Origin: Thalassia testudinum
Taxonomy: Eukaryota > Streptophyta > Magnoliopsida > Alismatales > Hydrocharitaceae
DNA: 64,000 bases
Assembly: GCA_037157565.1 (NCBI GenBank)
Contig: JAZHRO010000063.1
Location: 151,640,501-151,704,500 of the forward strand
Direction of reading: 5' to 3'
Below are positions 20,328 to 32,805 of the stretch, piece by piece; the first letter of the stretch is position 1, and each line of letters starts with the position of its first letter. A model generated the notes under the pieces. That model worked only from the letters and a program-made list of their open reading frames with translations. It made no database searches and had not been told where the DNA came from. Made by a program: the position numbers and the translations under genes.

Positions 20328-22075
20328 ATGGCTGATCAACATCCACCTGCCTCGCCCCTGAACCAGTAGGAGCTGATTCAGAGGCAGTTGGAAGAATTAC
20401 AACAGATACAGTAATGGTTCCAACGTATGAATGGTCAGGGTGCTCGACCCTTGAAGGATTTTTATTATCCTTCAAACTATGGGGAATGTCTCGACGTCAT
20501 GATTCTTGCCAGAGACATGGAAATCAAGCCCCAAGTCTTAAGTTTGATTAAGCATTTCCATGGGCTTAGCTCGGAGGACCCATTCCAGCACTTGGAGGAT
20601 CTGACCACTTTAGTTCAGACCACCAAAGCAAGGAATGTGAATGAAGAGCAAATGATCATGAGGATTTTCCCCCACTCTCTCAAGGATAAGGCCTCACATT
20701 GGTACTGGACCATAGGAAGGCTGATAGAAACTTGGCTGCTCTTAAGTTGGCTTTCTTGAAGAAATTCTTCCCTATTGGAAGGACCAATGCCTTGTGACGG
20801 GCGACTACTACTTTCGCCCAGCGGCCGGGGGAACTGTTTCATGGTGCCTGGGAACGATTCTAGGAAATTTTGAGGAAGTGTCCACACTATGAGGTACCGA
20901 AATGGAAACTTGTGCAGATTTTCTATCATAGGTTGGTTGAACGACTTCGTAATCACATGGATGCCTCTTACAGAGGTAATTTCCTCAACAGGGATGCAGA
21001 TAGAGCATACGACCTGTTTAAGGAAATGAGTGAGAACTCTATTAATCATGCCTCCATGGATGCATTCAACTGGTCCCAACAACCCAGGTCAAGTGCTAAT
21101 GAGATCCAAGATTCTCATTCATTTGACATTGAATTGATTTGTAATAAGCTTGATAAAATGGACTTGGTTGCTAAAAGAATGGAAGAATGGATGTCTTGGA
21201 ATTCGGGAAACACTTCTACACCTACTCAATCCCAAAATTCGGGATTCCATTCCTCATGAGCTCCCACGGAGAGGGAGTTCGTGAACCAACTTGAATCGGC
21301 TCAACCTGTGAGCCATGATTTCTCAAAACCTTATGGGTTCCAAACTGGGGCCTTTGATCCCAGTTTTCCTGATCCTTCCATCTCTCCATCCTCATCCTAT
21401 GAGGATGCATATGCAATGCAGGAGAATGTTAGGTCCAACCCGTGTTCCAACACTTATAACTCGGGTTGGAGGAACCACCCTAACTTCTCTTGGAAAAGTC
21501 AGGGGCAACAAACCCAAACTCGACCCAGCAACTATGCATCTCAATGACTTATGGGTCAGGGTCAAGTATACACCCAGTTGCACCTGAGACTAGTTACTCA
21601 ATCATCTTGGAATGCCCAACAATCTGCAGGGCAGGCTGATTTAAATCGACAGATGGTGGAAATGCAAGGGTCCATGCTTCAGCTTATGCAGCAAATGAAG
21701 ACATCATTGGATAACATGCAATCCGGGTTAATTGCTAACACTCGACAACCTTGATCTCTACCATCCCAACTTGTACCCAACCTGTACAATGTGCAAAATC
21801 AGAGTAATAGAGCCCAAGGGTACGGGAATCAAAGGGATCCACACGCATATGCTCAGGTGGTTGAGCAAGGTCCCTCATCTTCTTCTTCTGGTTATATAAC
21901 CAACCAAGGCCCTCCAATCTTCACTACCCCACCTTAAGACTCGAACCCATATGCCTCTGCAAACTCCGTCACCTTGAGAAGTGGGAAGCTGACCCAGAAC
22001 CCTGAATTACCTTCTAGAAGTCAAAACCTTGGGGAGCTTGAGAGAGAGGAGATTGAAGAAGACAATAAGGCCTAG
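20328..22075 (+). pseudogene. gag: Decayed gag of C1
   Basis: ATG 20328 is followed by an in-frame TAG after 13 codons, then a TAA. Homology to the gag of F resumes from 20427: FHGLSSEDPFQHLEDLT, then DKASHWYWT, a frameshift near 20755, then YHRLVERLRNHMDASYRGNF (20930 on) and the Athila-type YNSGWRNHPNFSW near 21455. In F the last motif reads YNPGWRNHPNFAW. Several stops and at least one frameshift make it non-functional. No zinc knuckle is seen. Confidence 0.85.
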
Positions 22076-25000
22076 GGATCAGAAATTGAAAATATCACCC
22101 ATATCTTATTCCCTGAGATCCTATTGAAAACCAAGAAGAAAACCATAGATAGCAACGAGGAGCTCCTAAATTTATTTAAGAGCGTAGAGATTAATATTCC
22201 GCTCTTCAACGCTATTAAGCACATCCCGACTTACGTTAAATTCTTGAAAGAACTATGTACCCAAAAGCGTAAGCCGAGAGAACCCACTCTAAGAAAGGTG
22301 ATTCTCTCTGAGCAGGCAAGTTCTGTTATCCTACGTCACCTTCCTCAAAAGAAGAAAGATCCAGGTACCCCCTTGATCTCATGCATTATTAGGGAATACA
22401 CTATTGATAGGGCACTATTGGACCTAGGTGCATCCATCAACCTAATCCCAACTTCTCTTTAGGAGAGGTTTGGGTTAGGTGAACTCAAGAACACTACAAT
22501 TAGCAAACCTTTCGGTCACCACACCGAGAGGCATTATTGAGGATGTAATTGTCAAGGTCAAGGATTTCTATTTTCTCGTAGATTTCCTCGTCCTTGACAT
22601 GGATGTACCTAACGATTTGAGGAACACGCCCATCATTCTAGGGCGTTCATTCCTAGCTACCACCAAGGCCAACATAAACTGTGAAAGCAGTAGTATGGAG
22701 ATCGCCTTTGGGGATAAGAAGCTAACTCTGGATATTTTCAAGGTGATAAGAGGATTTGAGGATTGTGGATTCATTGAGGAGCTCGAGGATCAGGATCTTG
22801 AGACTTGTATGACAATCAGTGCACTCGAGGACTACACCAGCTTTAGCGAACCCAACCCACAACCCTCCGTGGTAGACCTGCCACATCCTGAAGAGGTTGT
22901 TGATTTTGTTCATTCCCAACCTCTTCCACTGGATTATCCTGATGAATCTTTGTCAGCATCCTCCCTACCTTTTATTCTAAACCCACCTCAACTTGAATTG
23001 AAACCATTGCCCAGAAATTTGAAATATGAGTTCTTAGGACTTGAAAGCATCTCCCTGTGATTATTAGTGCTGATCTGACTAAGGAGCAAGAATTGAGGTT
23101 AATTAAGGTCCTTAAGAACAACAAGGAGGGAATTGGTTGGACCATCCACGACCTTAGGGGGCTTGAGCCATCTTATTGTAATCATCGTATTTTCATGGAA
23201 GATGGATCCCGCCCTTCTCGCGAGATTCAAAGGAGACTAAACCCGAATACGCGAGAAGTGGTCAAGAAGGAGATAATCAAGTGGATCGATGCTAGGATTA
23301 TATACCCAATCTTGGATAGTCCGTGGGCTAGCCTCATTCAGATTGTACCCAAGAAGGCAGGAACAACTGTTACGACTAACGAGAAAGGGGAAACCTTCAC
23401 CACTCGTTCAACTTCTGCTTGGAGAGTCTGTCTTGACTATAGGAAGCTGAACACTGCCACTAAAAAGGATCACTTTCCCTTGCCATTCATCGATCAAATC
23501 CTTGAAAGGTTAGTTGGGCAAAAATACTTTTGCTTCCTAGACGATTATTCGGGATATAACCAAGTCCCTATCCATCCTGAAGACTAGGAAAAGACAACAT
23601 TAACACTTCCCTACGAAACCTTTGCATTCCATAGAATGCCATTCGTGCTTTGCAATGAGCCTACGATAGTTCAAAGGTGCATGCTGGCCATCTTTTCTGA
23701 CATGGTGGGAGATTGTCTTGAGGTGTTCATGGATGATTTCTCCATTTTCGGAGATTCTTTTGAGTCTTGCCTAGATAACCTGGAATTGATCCTCTAGAGA
23801 TGCATCAAAACACGGCTGGTCCTTACCTAGGAAAAGAGTCACTTTATGACTCAAGAAGGCATTATCCTGGGTCATGTGGTCTCTAGTCGGGGTATTAAGG
23901 TTGATAAAGCTAAGGTGGATGCTATCTCTAGACTTCCTCCACCCACATCCGTAAAATAGATCCGCTCTTTCCTTGGGCAGGTGGGTTTTTACAGAAGATT
24001 CATTAAGGACTTCTCGAAGGTTGCTCGGCCCTTGAGTAACCTTCTGGCCAAAGACATGACGTTCGAGTTTGATGAATCATGCCGTAAGGCATTTGATTTA
24101 TTAAAAATGGTAGTCACCTATGCCCTGGTGTTGCAACCACCGGTCTGGATGGCCCCATTTGAGAATATGGCTAACGCATCTGATTATGCCGTCGGGGCTG
24201 TCTTGGGTCAGAAGATTGAGAAAAAGTCCTCTATGATTTACTACACTAGCAAGACTCTGGATGAGGCCCAGAGGAGCTACACCGTTACTAAAAAAGAATT
24301 GTCAGTTGTAGTTTTCTCTTTAGAAAAATTCAGGGCTTATCTGTTAGGTTCTCGTGTCATCATCTATACCGATCACTCGGTCTTGAAACATCTCTTGGCC
24401 AAAAAGGATGCCAAATGCCAGCTTATTCACTAGATTCTGCTGCTTCAAGAATTCGATCTTGAAATCAATGATAAAGTCGGGGCACAAAATGTGGCGAATC
24501 ACCTGTCGAGAATCCTAATTGATTCGCTTCATCCAGATGTCCTAATCTCTAATACTCTTCCAGATGAGTCTATCCTTACAGCCTCGGGTATCTGAAACCC
24601 CTAGTTTCAGGATGTTGTCAATTATTTGGCCGTTGGTCAAATCCCCTAGGATTGGACCAAACAATAATGGGATAGACTTGTGTCTAAGGCTAAATATTAT
24701 TTTTGGGATGTTCTAAAGCTGTACTGCATTGGTGCAGACCAGATTATTCATCGATGCATCCCGGATATTGAGTTCCATAGCGTACTTGAGTTCTGCCACA
24801 CATCTGCGTGTGGTGGGCACTTTTTCGGGAAAAAGACGGTAGCAAAAATCTTGCAATCCAGATTCTATTGGCCATCATTATTTAAGGATGCCTAGGAATT
24901 CTCAAAGTCATGCACTAAATGCCAGACACTCGGGAACATGGCTAAGAGAGATATGATGCCCTTAAACCCAATACTTTCCGTCGAAAGTTTTGATATTTTT

Positions 25001-26044
25001 AGGACATCGACTTTATGGGTCCCTTCCCTCGTTCATTTGGACACTAGTATATTCTGGTCACTATTGATTATGTGTCCAAATGGATTAAGGCAATTCCCAC
25101 CGGGACCAATGACCACAAGGTGGTCATCGATTTTGTGAAGAAAAATATCTTCAGTCGGTTCAGGATTCCTCGGCCAATTATCAGTGATGGTGGCACACAT
25201 TACACTCTTGCCCAGTTTCAAAATTTACTGGGGAAATATGGGGTGAATCATTGGATTTCCACACCTACCACCCTTAGACGAACGGACTGACCGAGGTCTC
25301 CAATCGAGAGATCAAAAATATTTTGCAGAAAATCGTTAGGCCTGATAGGAAGGATTGGATCCAAAAGCTAAATGGTGCTCTTTGGGCCTACCGTATGATG
25401 TACAAAATGCCTATCAGTATGTCTCCATTCCGTTTGGTGTTTGGTAAGGCATGTCATTTACCCATAGAACTTGAACATCAGGCATTTTGGGCCATCAGGA
25501 AATGTAATTTTGACCTAGAGTTGGCTGGGAAAACCAGGAAACTCCAACTATTTGAGTTGGAGGAGCTTTGAAATGATGCTTATGAAAATGCCAGAATCTA
25601 TAAGGCAAGGACCAAAGCTCTCCATGACCAGATGATTTCACATAAGAGCTTTGAGCCGAACCAGAAGGTCTGGCTTTTTGATTCTTGATTGAAGCTTTTC
25701 CCTGGGAAACTCAGGTCAAAGTGGGATGACCCATTCGTTATTGAGCGGATTTTCCCTAATGGGGCCGTCGAAATCTCTAACCAAAGACGGGTAATATCTT
25801 TAAGGTCAACAGACATCATCTCAAACCCTTTGTTGACCATTTGCTCCCTGAATCAGTCTCAGACAAGGTTGCTCTTACCTTGCCTTTACCACCATGGGTC
25901 GATCATCACCTAGCTGAAGGCACTAAACTCAGCATGTGTAAAGTTTATTCCAAGCTGACTAGAATCCCACGGAAACCAGGTGCTATTCTTCCACTTCTAC
26001 TCTCCTGCATGCCTGCATTTTTAACAATGAGGACATTGCAATAG
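22076..26044 (+). pseudogene. pol: Decayed pol of C1 (protease, RT, RNase H, integrase)
   Basis: Protease region near 22330-22700 (ALLDLGASINLIP, then IILGRSFLATT). RT lies at 23170-23900 (RRLNPNTREVVKKEI, YRKLNTATKKDHFPLPFIDQ, FCFLDDYSGYNQ, and VFMDDFSIFG after a stop at 23586). RNase H is at 23981-24433 (TKKELSVVVFSLEKF, IYTDHSVLKHLL). Integrase is at 24780-25700 ([46 protein letters not shown]). Frames shift near 22462, 23057, 25010 and 25290, with scattered TAG and TAA codons. The C-terminal end is approximate. Domain order matches F. Confidence 0.88.
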
Positions 26045-27247
26045 CTAAGCATAGGGGTGTGGATATATTTGATAATCCTTTTGTCAGCAGTAATAGTAAT
26101 TTCCTGTTATTTAATTCAAAAAAAGAAATAGAATTAGGAGACGAGAACTTAGGCATTAGGAGTTGCAAACTTTAGAAATTGATACTTTGAGACCTAAATA
26201 CTTAGACTCTTCAGGTCTTCAGGCTTAATTAGCCTAGGTGTCCACTCGAATGTGGACTTAGTCTCGAGTCCTCACCAATTCGAATTCACTTTAATTTGGT
26301 AAATAAATTGGGAAGCTAGGTATGCGACTTATCAACTCACCCTCTGATTTGGAGGGACTTTAAGCCTAAGCATCTACACACTTTTTCACACTGATTCACT
26401 TTTTGGCGGTTTCTTCAGAAATTGGGTAGCTAGTGAACTATTTAGGGTGGTCTGGCTAGCAAGTTGTCGGTGGTAACAGCTCATCGGCCGGTTGTCCAGA
26501 GCCCAGCCACAAGACCATTTTCATTATACTTCCTTTAGGTAAATCTTAGATCAAGGAAGCCACCTACTTAAAAGAAAAAGAAAAAAAAGAAAATAATAGA
26601 AAAAGGAGAATATATATATATATATAAAATAAACAAATAAAGTCACACTTCACCGCATGAGTATGGCTGGCAAGTTATCGTGGGTAACAACCTATTGGCC
26701 GGTTGTTCAGAGCCCAGCTCACAAAATTGCACAATAATTCCCAAAACACTTAGGGAAGAAGCGGGGACATAGAATAAATCAGAGAGATATACACTGGGTT
26801 TGCCCTTGTGTTGACCCCATAAACAAAAGAAGTAGAGAGAAAACTACCGTTCGAAAAGATAGACCTCTAGGCAAGGTCACCTAGGGTCATAGAAACCCAA
26901 AGTCTGTTTTAACGGCCACCTAGTTAGTCTTTCACTCTTTTGACTAGATGCTGCACTTAGAGTCCCTTTCGAGTCTTGGGCGGGTCGGGTAGTCATAAAA
27001 AATTATCCCGAAACTCTCAAACTCCAAAAGTACAAAAAAAAAGAAAAGAAGAAAAATAAGAAAAAAATTTATGTATCTTCTCTTTTCAAATAAGGCGAGG
27101 GCTTGGACGGTCTGCATTCTGGTAGACACCCGAGCACTGTCGAGTCTTTGTAACCAGGTCTTGGGTTGAAAATTCCTAAAATAACCAACAAATTATGCTT
27201 AAGAGATCGAATCCTAATTCTACTTTTATAAATAGCATTTAGGTTAA
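26045..27247 (+). other. 3' UTR of C1
   Basis: No gene. A PPT-like box spans about 26027-26060 (ATGAGGACATTG, then AAGCATAGGGGTG). A segment of about 65 bp is duplicated (26448-26518 and 26660-26725), each copy with GGCTNGCAAGTT followed by GGCCGGTTGT and CAGAGCCCAG; a related copy is in D1 at 35098-35165. A (TA)n tract lies at 26611-26626. Confidence 0.65.
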
Positions 27248-27284
27248 TTTTGCTAGAGACTAGCAAAAAGTAAGTATGGGGGTA
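27248..27284 (+). other. Hairpin and PPT of C1
   Basis: Arms TTTTGCTAG / CTAGCAAAA with a 3-nt loop (27248-27268), then TAAGTATGGGGGTA directly before the LTR at 27285. Confidence 0.85.
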
Positions 27285-28197
27285 TGATAAACTCACATGA
27301 ATTCTTGATAAAATGTTTATTTATGATAGTTCCTAGGCTTAGCATTGCATACCATGTTATAAATACTGCACAACATCCATTGCATGGCATTTAGGATAGT
27401 TGTATATTATGTACACTAATTCTTTCATTTTACATGGCCAGGAGGTAGTGCAACACCTTTACGGGCTTCGAATGAAGAATCCAACCATACGAATGAATCC
27501 GGAGTGACGATCGCAGTCCGTCAATGCGAAAATCACCTCGATCAGAGCTTCGTAGCACCCTCTAAAAGAAGAAGATGGACGGCCCAGATGGTGCCATGTG
27601 GCACCATCCAGGTCACCCCACCTAAGCCGATGCATTCTCAAGGCCACGGTAAGATGAGATCTCAATCGTTGGATCTTAATCCAGTAGCTGAGGGGCGTCC
27701 CAACCGCACAGCCGCAGCAACACTCCACTCGACAAACTGTAGCAGTGGCGCAGTGGTGAAGGCAGGAGTTTTCAACGAAGGGGCGTGGGTTCAAAACCCA
27801 TTGCCCCCCCAATTGAGCGCATGAAGCAGTGCATGGCCAGCCGCAGCGCAGTGCAAGCATGCACGTGCACAGGCATGTGCACAAGCAACCACAGTGCAAG
27901 GCTAGCTACGTGCGTGAGTGGGCGTGAGCTGGTTACAACGAGACTTACAACAACGTCCTGGAGGTCGCGATTGGTCTAATTCCTTTTCTAACCTCTTCTC
28001 ATCCACTATATAAGGACCTACACCCCCTCCCTTCCAAGCTATCTCTACCTACTCTACTCCCACCTACTCCCAAGCCCTAGCAACCCTACCAATGCATTGT
28101 TAGAGTTTGCTCTCAAGCTCCCAAGGCACCTATTAGTGTAACGAAACTCTGCCCCACCAAATATTCCTCCATCTTCCCATCCCCATTCATAGGTCAC
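27285..28197 (+). repeat. 3' LTR of C1, left part
   Basis: Homologous to the 5' LTR from TGATAAAC on. It carries an A box TGGCGCAGTGG (27747-27757, exact consensus), a B-box-like GGTTCAAAACC (27789-27799) and a TATA box (28007-28013). It ends in GTCAC (28193-28197), the TSD of D1, and continues at 43419. Confidence 0.9.
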
Positions 28198-30081
28198 TGA
28201 TGTAGACACATCTATTTAGGTTAAAATGCCTAGCCATGCATGTTCCTAGGCTTAGATTTGCATTTCATGTTATAAATATTGCATAGCAGGCATCATTCTG
28301 CATTTAGAGTAGTTGTATATAAATTTGGTTAATTACATCCTTTTTGTAGTCAGAAGAGAAGGATATTTATTTTGGAGCCTCGGATTGATGATTCGACCAT
28401 ATGGATCTGATCAAGACGACGATCGGAGTCCAACGCTTCCGAAATCGCCTTGATCGGAGTCTTGTAGCACCATATGTAATACAAGGAAGATCAACGGCCG
28501 AGGGACTAGGTGGCATAATCCAGGGCATCAAACAACAAATTCGATGTCACGGATAGATTTGGGTTGACGATCGCAGCCCAACGTGTGAAAATGGACTCAA
28601 TCCAACCTCTGTAGCATCCCCTACAAAGGAAAGAAGATGGATAGCCCAAATTGCGCCATGTGGTGCAACCCAGGCCGCCCATGCGCATGCATGCGCCACC
28701 GCATGTGCATAGCAGTGCAGGTGCGTGCACGTGTGCGGAGGCGCGCACTTGCAAGCGTAGTGGCACACACAGCAGCGTAGCGCGCACGTATCGCGCGTGC
28801 GCGTGCAACAAGGTTGTGTATAACGTGTCTAGCACAGCAGCAGCATGGCGCGTCAGTAGTCTTCAGCGACGTTTACGGTGGATCTTCAACAACGTTTATG
28901 ACCATCACTAAATGTCCTGCATAAGAATTTGATTCTTTCCTCCACTATAAAAGGACCCCTACCCCTCCCATTTTTCTTCATCTCTTCCTTTCTTCCTCTC
29001 ACCACCTCCAAGGGACTAAAGAGAGCTTATCCCAAGCCAGGGATGCTCCTCTAGAGTAGAAATTCAAATAGTTTTCCCTCCCCTCAACCCCATTTGTGGA
29101 GCATCCTATGGCTGTCCTCTCACCACCCTTCGACAACGACACCAAAATGATCACACGTGTTTCGTGAGTTTGAAATCAGGGTTACAAGTAACTCGTCATC
29201 GTAGTTGCAAAACATTGGGTTAAATAGAATTTATACCGAAACTTAAAAAGTGAGTCTCGGGTCGAACACGGGGAGGCGAATGTTTGGTTTTATGAAATCC
29301 ACGCTTCACTTTTTATTTGTTTATTTCATTTTTGTCGTTTCTAATTTTTTTGGCATTTTTTAGGAAGTAAGAGATCAGATCGACAAATGCTTATCTAGCT
29401 AATCTACTTGCAAAAATAAAATACAGAGAGAGAAAGAGAGAGAGAAACAGTCATTTATTTATCTCATGAATGTTTCCTACAATTATGAAAGCAGGAAACT
29501 ACACTACGAAAGAGAAAAAGATAGAAAGAGGTGAGAGAAATCCCCCTCGACGGTTGCTTGGAGGATGACTCGCTCTGACATCACCCTTCGGGAAGAAGAC
29601 CCTCGCTGCGACATTGTCCTACCCATCCTCCATCCTCCGTCGTCCCGCTCCTCACCACCTTCCTCCGAGCGACGTCAGAGAGAGTCGTCCTCTGAGCAAC
29701 CGTTGAGGGGGATTTCTCTCACCCCATTCTATCTTTTTACACTTTCGTAGTTGTAACAAACAATTCTTGATAAATATATGAATGTTTCTCTCTCTCTCTC
29801 TTTCTCTCCCTCTCTCTTATATTTTTGCAAGTAGATAAAGTTTTCATCGACTTAATCTCTTGCTTGCTAAAATTACCAAAAAAATTAGAAAAGATAAAAA
29901 TGACCAGAAAGAAATTAAAGTGAAGTGCGGATTTCATAAAACCAAATGTTCACCTCCCTGTGTTCGACCCGGGACTCACTTTTCAAGTTTTGTTATAAAT
30001 TTTATTTGACCACGCGTTTTGCAACTCTGACGACGGGTTACTTGTAACCCTGATTTCAAACACGCGAAACACGTGCGACCA
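28198..30081 (+). repeat. 5' LTR of D1
   Basis: TGATGTAGACAC through GTGCGACCA. It contains a GC-rich alternating purine/pyrimidine stretch (28680-28810), TATAAAAGG (28946-28954), an inverted foreign segment (29133-29581), and a tail shared with family C (GACCCGGGACTCAC through the terminus). Confidence 0.88.
29133..29581 (-). repeat. Inverted LTR-plus-PBS fragment inside the D1 5' LTR
   Basis: This 449-bp piece is a reverse-oriented copy of the right part of LTR D. It includes the terminus and, beyond it, a decayed primer-binding site (minus strand TGGTGTCGTTGTCG, i.e. the canonical site with three C-to-T changes). CACCCTTCG is directly repeated on both sides (29124-29132 and 29582-29590). 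Confidence 0.75.
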
Positions 30082-30084
30082 TTT

Positions 30085-30102
30085 TGGTACCGTTGCTGGG
30101 GA
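30085..30102 (+). other. Primer-binding site of D1
   Basis: TGGTACCGTTGCTGGGGA, three transitions from the tRNA-Asp complement, four bases after the LTR end. Confidence 0.8.
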
Positions 30103-32805
30103 GGCATCGAAATTTACTTTATTGTTTTCTACAGTTCTTTGCATTTACATAACACTAACCTCGCTTATCTCTGATCTATTGCCTTGCAGGTACCCTAGCA
30201 TGGAGATCCGAGTGCAGTAGACTGGAGTAAAGTGCGGGTAGAGTGTTTTGTATGTGTCCCCCACACCACCCGCACCTTAATTTTCATTCCATAACCTAAT
30301 AACTCAAACCCAAATCAACTTAGTTGCTTTGCATAAACCCTAGGGTAGATTTTGGTTGTTTGATTGTCACTCCACTCACCTCACACACCCACATATATAA
30401 AAAAAAATAAAAAAAATATTCTTCTCTTGTGAGATTTAACTGAAAGCTACACAATTAACACCCACAACTTCTTACCATAAGGCACACAATCAATTTGATT
30501 CTACCACTTAACCGAGATCTGACCTGTGGACCCAGTACACTTTAACTCAATACATATAAGTGAGTAGAAATCTGAATAAGTTAAACATTCTTGTGTGTCT
30601 TAACTATGTGGTGCAACAAGCCAATTGATTGAGCTATTTGGGCCGCACTACTCAATCTAAAACTGATCCATCAAATAGCTTGCCACTTAGGGTTGATTCT
30701 TAGTGTTGAACCAGGCACTCCACATTATTTTTTATTTTTAAAGGAACATATCATCACGCAAGCTTTCGAAACTTGGAGTGTTCTACTAAACCTTGATTGA
30801 ACCAACCTAAGATTTAAACCCTAAAAGCTACTAAACAAGGTTAAATCCTAAAAAACACATCATAAAATAACCATGTTTGAAAACCCTGGTTGTGCACGCA
30901 CACACATTTTAACTGATCATTAAGGGCACAACCCATCTAAAGGGCCCATCACATTCCAAGAGCACGATCATCCTAAGCCTAACTAAAACTGAGTAGACGT
31001 TGGCCTTAAGGATTGATTCGCTCTTCGGGGCTCAAATTGAGATTTTTCTTGATTTATTTGCTTCTGCTGGTCCATCAAAGGTCAAGCTAGGGGAGTAGCA
31101 TCAAACGACCACGGCTGGGGGGTGCACTAGGAATCGGAGGCGCGAGCCAAAGGAAGAATGGCCGGGCATGTTTCACGTGTTAGAAATCGAGGTTACAAGT
31201 AACTCCTCGTCGTAGTTGCAAAACATGTCGATCAGATAAAATTTATACTGAAACTCCAAGGGAGTCCCGGGTTGAACACATGGAGGCGATGTTCACTTTA
31301 AGTGAAAATCGCACTTCGATTCCCATCCTTTTGGTATTTTAGGATTTTGATTTTTTTTTTTTGTGTTTTTGAAATAAAAGACAAGCAGAATGAATCACTA
31401 GATAGAAATGGAACAAATATGATACGTATATCAATTCAATGTCGATTACAATGAACTATAAAAGCATAAAAAGAGAGGGAGGTGAGAGGAAATCTCCCGA
31501 ATCGACTGTTCGGTGGGACGACGATGCATGGCAGAAGCTTGGACAAAGGAGGTGAGGAGCGAGATGACGGAGGTGAGATGCAGGAGGACATCGGATTAAG
31601 GAAAGCTTTGGCATAGCTCCGGAATGGAGGTGAGAAGATGGAGTTGATCTGCTACTGGAATGGAGGTGGAGGACGGATCCAAGGCAACCTATGAAGAGAG
31701 AATGAGAAGATGGAGGAGTATTTGGTGGGGCAGAGGTTCGCTACACTAATAGGTGCTTTGGGAGCTTGAGAACAAGCTCTAATGGAGCATTGGTAGGCTT
31801 GCTAGAGATTGGGAGTAGGTGGGAGTAGAGTAGGTAGAGATGGCTTGGAAGGGAGGGGGTGTAGATCCTTTTATAGTGGTGGAGAAGAGGCAAAAATAGG
31901 TATGGGACCATTAGTGACTTCCAGGCCATCGCTGTAGGCAGCTCATGCCTACTAGTGCCCACAGTTGGCTTTGCTGGCATGCGATGAATTATCGACGGTT
32001 GTAACCGTCGCTGTAAGTCTAGCCCACGCATGGCTGGCACTGTGCTCCTGCCTTGTCGCGCTCACGCGGGCCTACGCGCTGGCACTGCGCTGTGCGCTTG
32101 TGCGCCTGCGCGCACGGGCGTACCCGCGCTGTTGCAAGCATGCGATGCTACGTGCGTGCGCTGGCGACCTGGGCTGCGCCACATGGCGCAGTCTACGCTG
32201 CTTCGGAGGTCAGATTAAGTCGATTTTCACGTTGTTAGGCTGCAATCGTCGACCTGAATCCATCCATGCTGTTAGATTTATCATTTGAAGCTCTGAATTA
32301 TGTCTCCTAGTCCCTTGGCCATTGATCTTCCTCTGATTGCATATGGTGCTACCAGACTCCGATCAGGGCAATTTCAAAGGTGTTGGACTCCGATCATCTT
32401 CTTGATCAGATCCATACGGTCGGATTGTCAATCTGAGGCTCCAAAGTAAATATCCTTCTCTCCTAACCTCAGAAAGGACACAATTAACTTAAATTATATA
32501 CAACTACTCTAAATGCAGAATGATGCATGCTGTGCAATATTTATAATATGAAATGCAAATCTAAGCCTAGGAACATGCATGAATAGGCATTTTACCCTCA
32601 ACAAATGTATTTACATCAAAGAACCTTCTCCGCAGTCCCTCCTTCTAATTGGTTGGATTGACGAGATAAAAGTAGACTAAATAATTTATAATAGCAAGGC
32701 GGGTCCTGGGAGTCTGTAGGTCTTTAGGCTACCCACAAAATGACAGGTTTGGTTGATTGTACTGTAGGGCACCATTCTCTATTCTGTTTTCCCTCCTACT
32801 CCACA
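30103..32805 (+). other. Untranslated leader of D1, split by solo LTR D3
   Basis: Closely similar to the C1 leader: CCTTGCAGGTACCCTAGCAT near 30181, and the shared block at 30922-31120 with CATCAAACGACC. D3 occupies 31159-32618. There is no gene. Confidence 0.7.
31159..32618 (-). repeat. Solo LTR D3 (family C/D, minus strand)
   Basis: 1460 bp. It starts TGGCCGGGCATG and ends TACATCA on the + strand, flanked by a perfect TSD AAGAA (31154-31158 and 32619-32623). The D1 leader is continuous when it is removed. Its outer part resembles family D, and its middle (about 31500-31730) resembles family C, suggesting a mosaic. GACGGTT / AACCGTC near 31994 forms a small hairpin. Confidence 0.92.
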
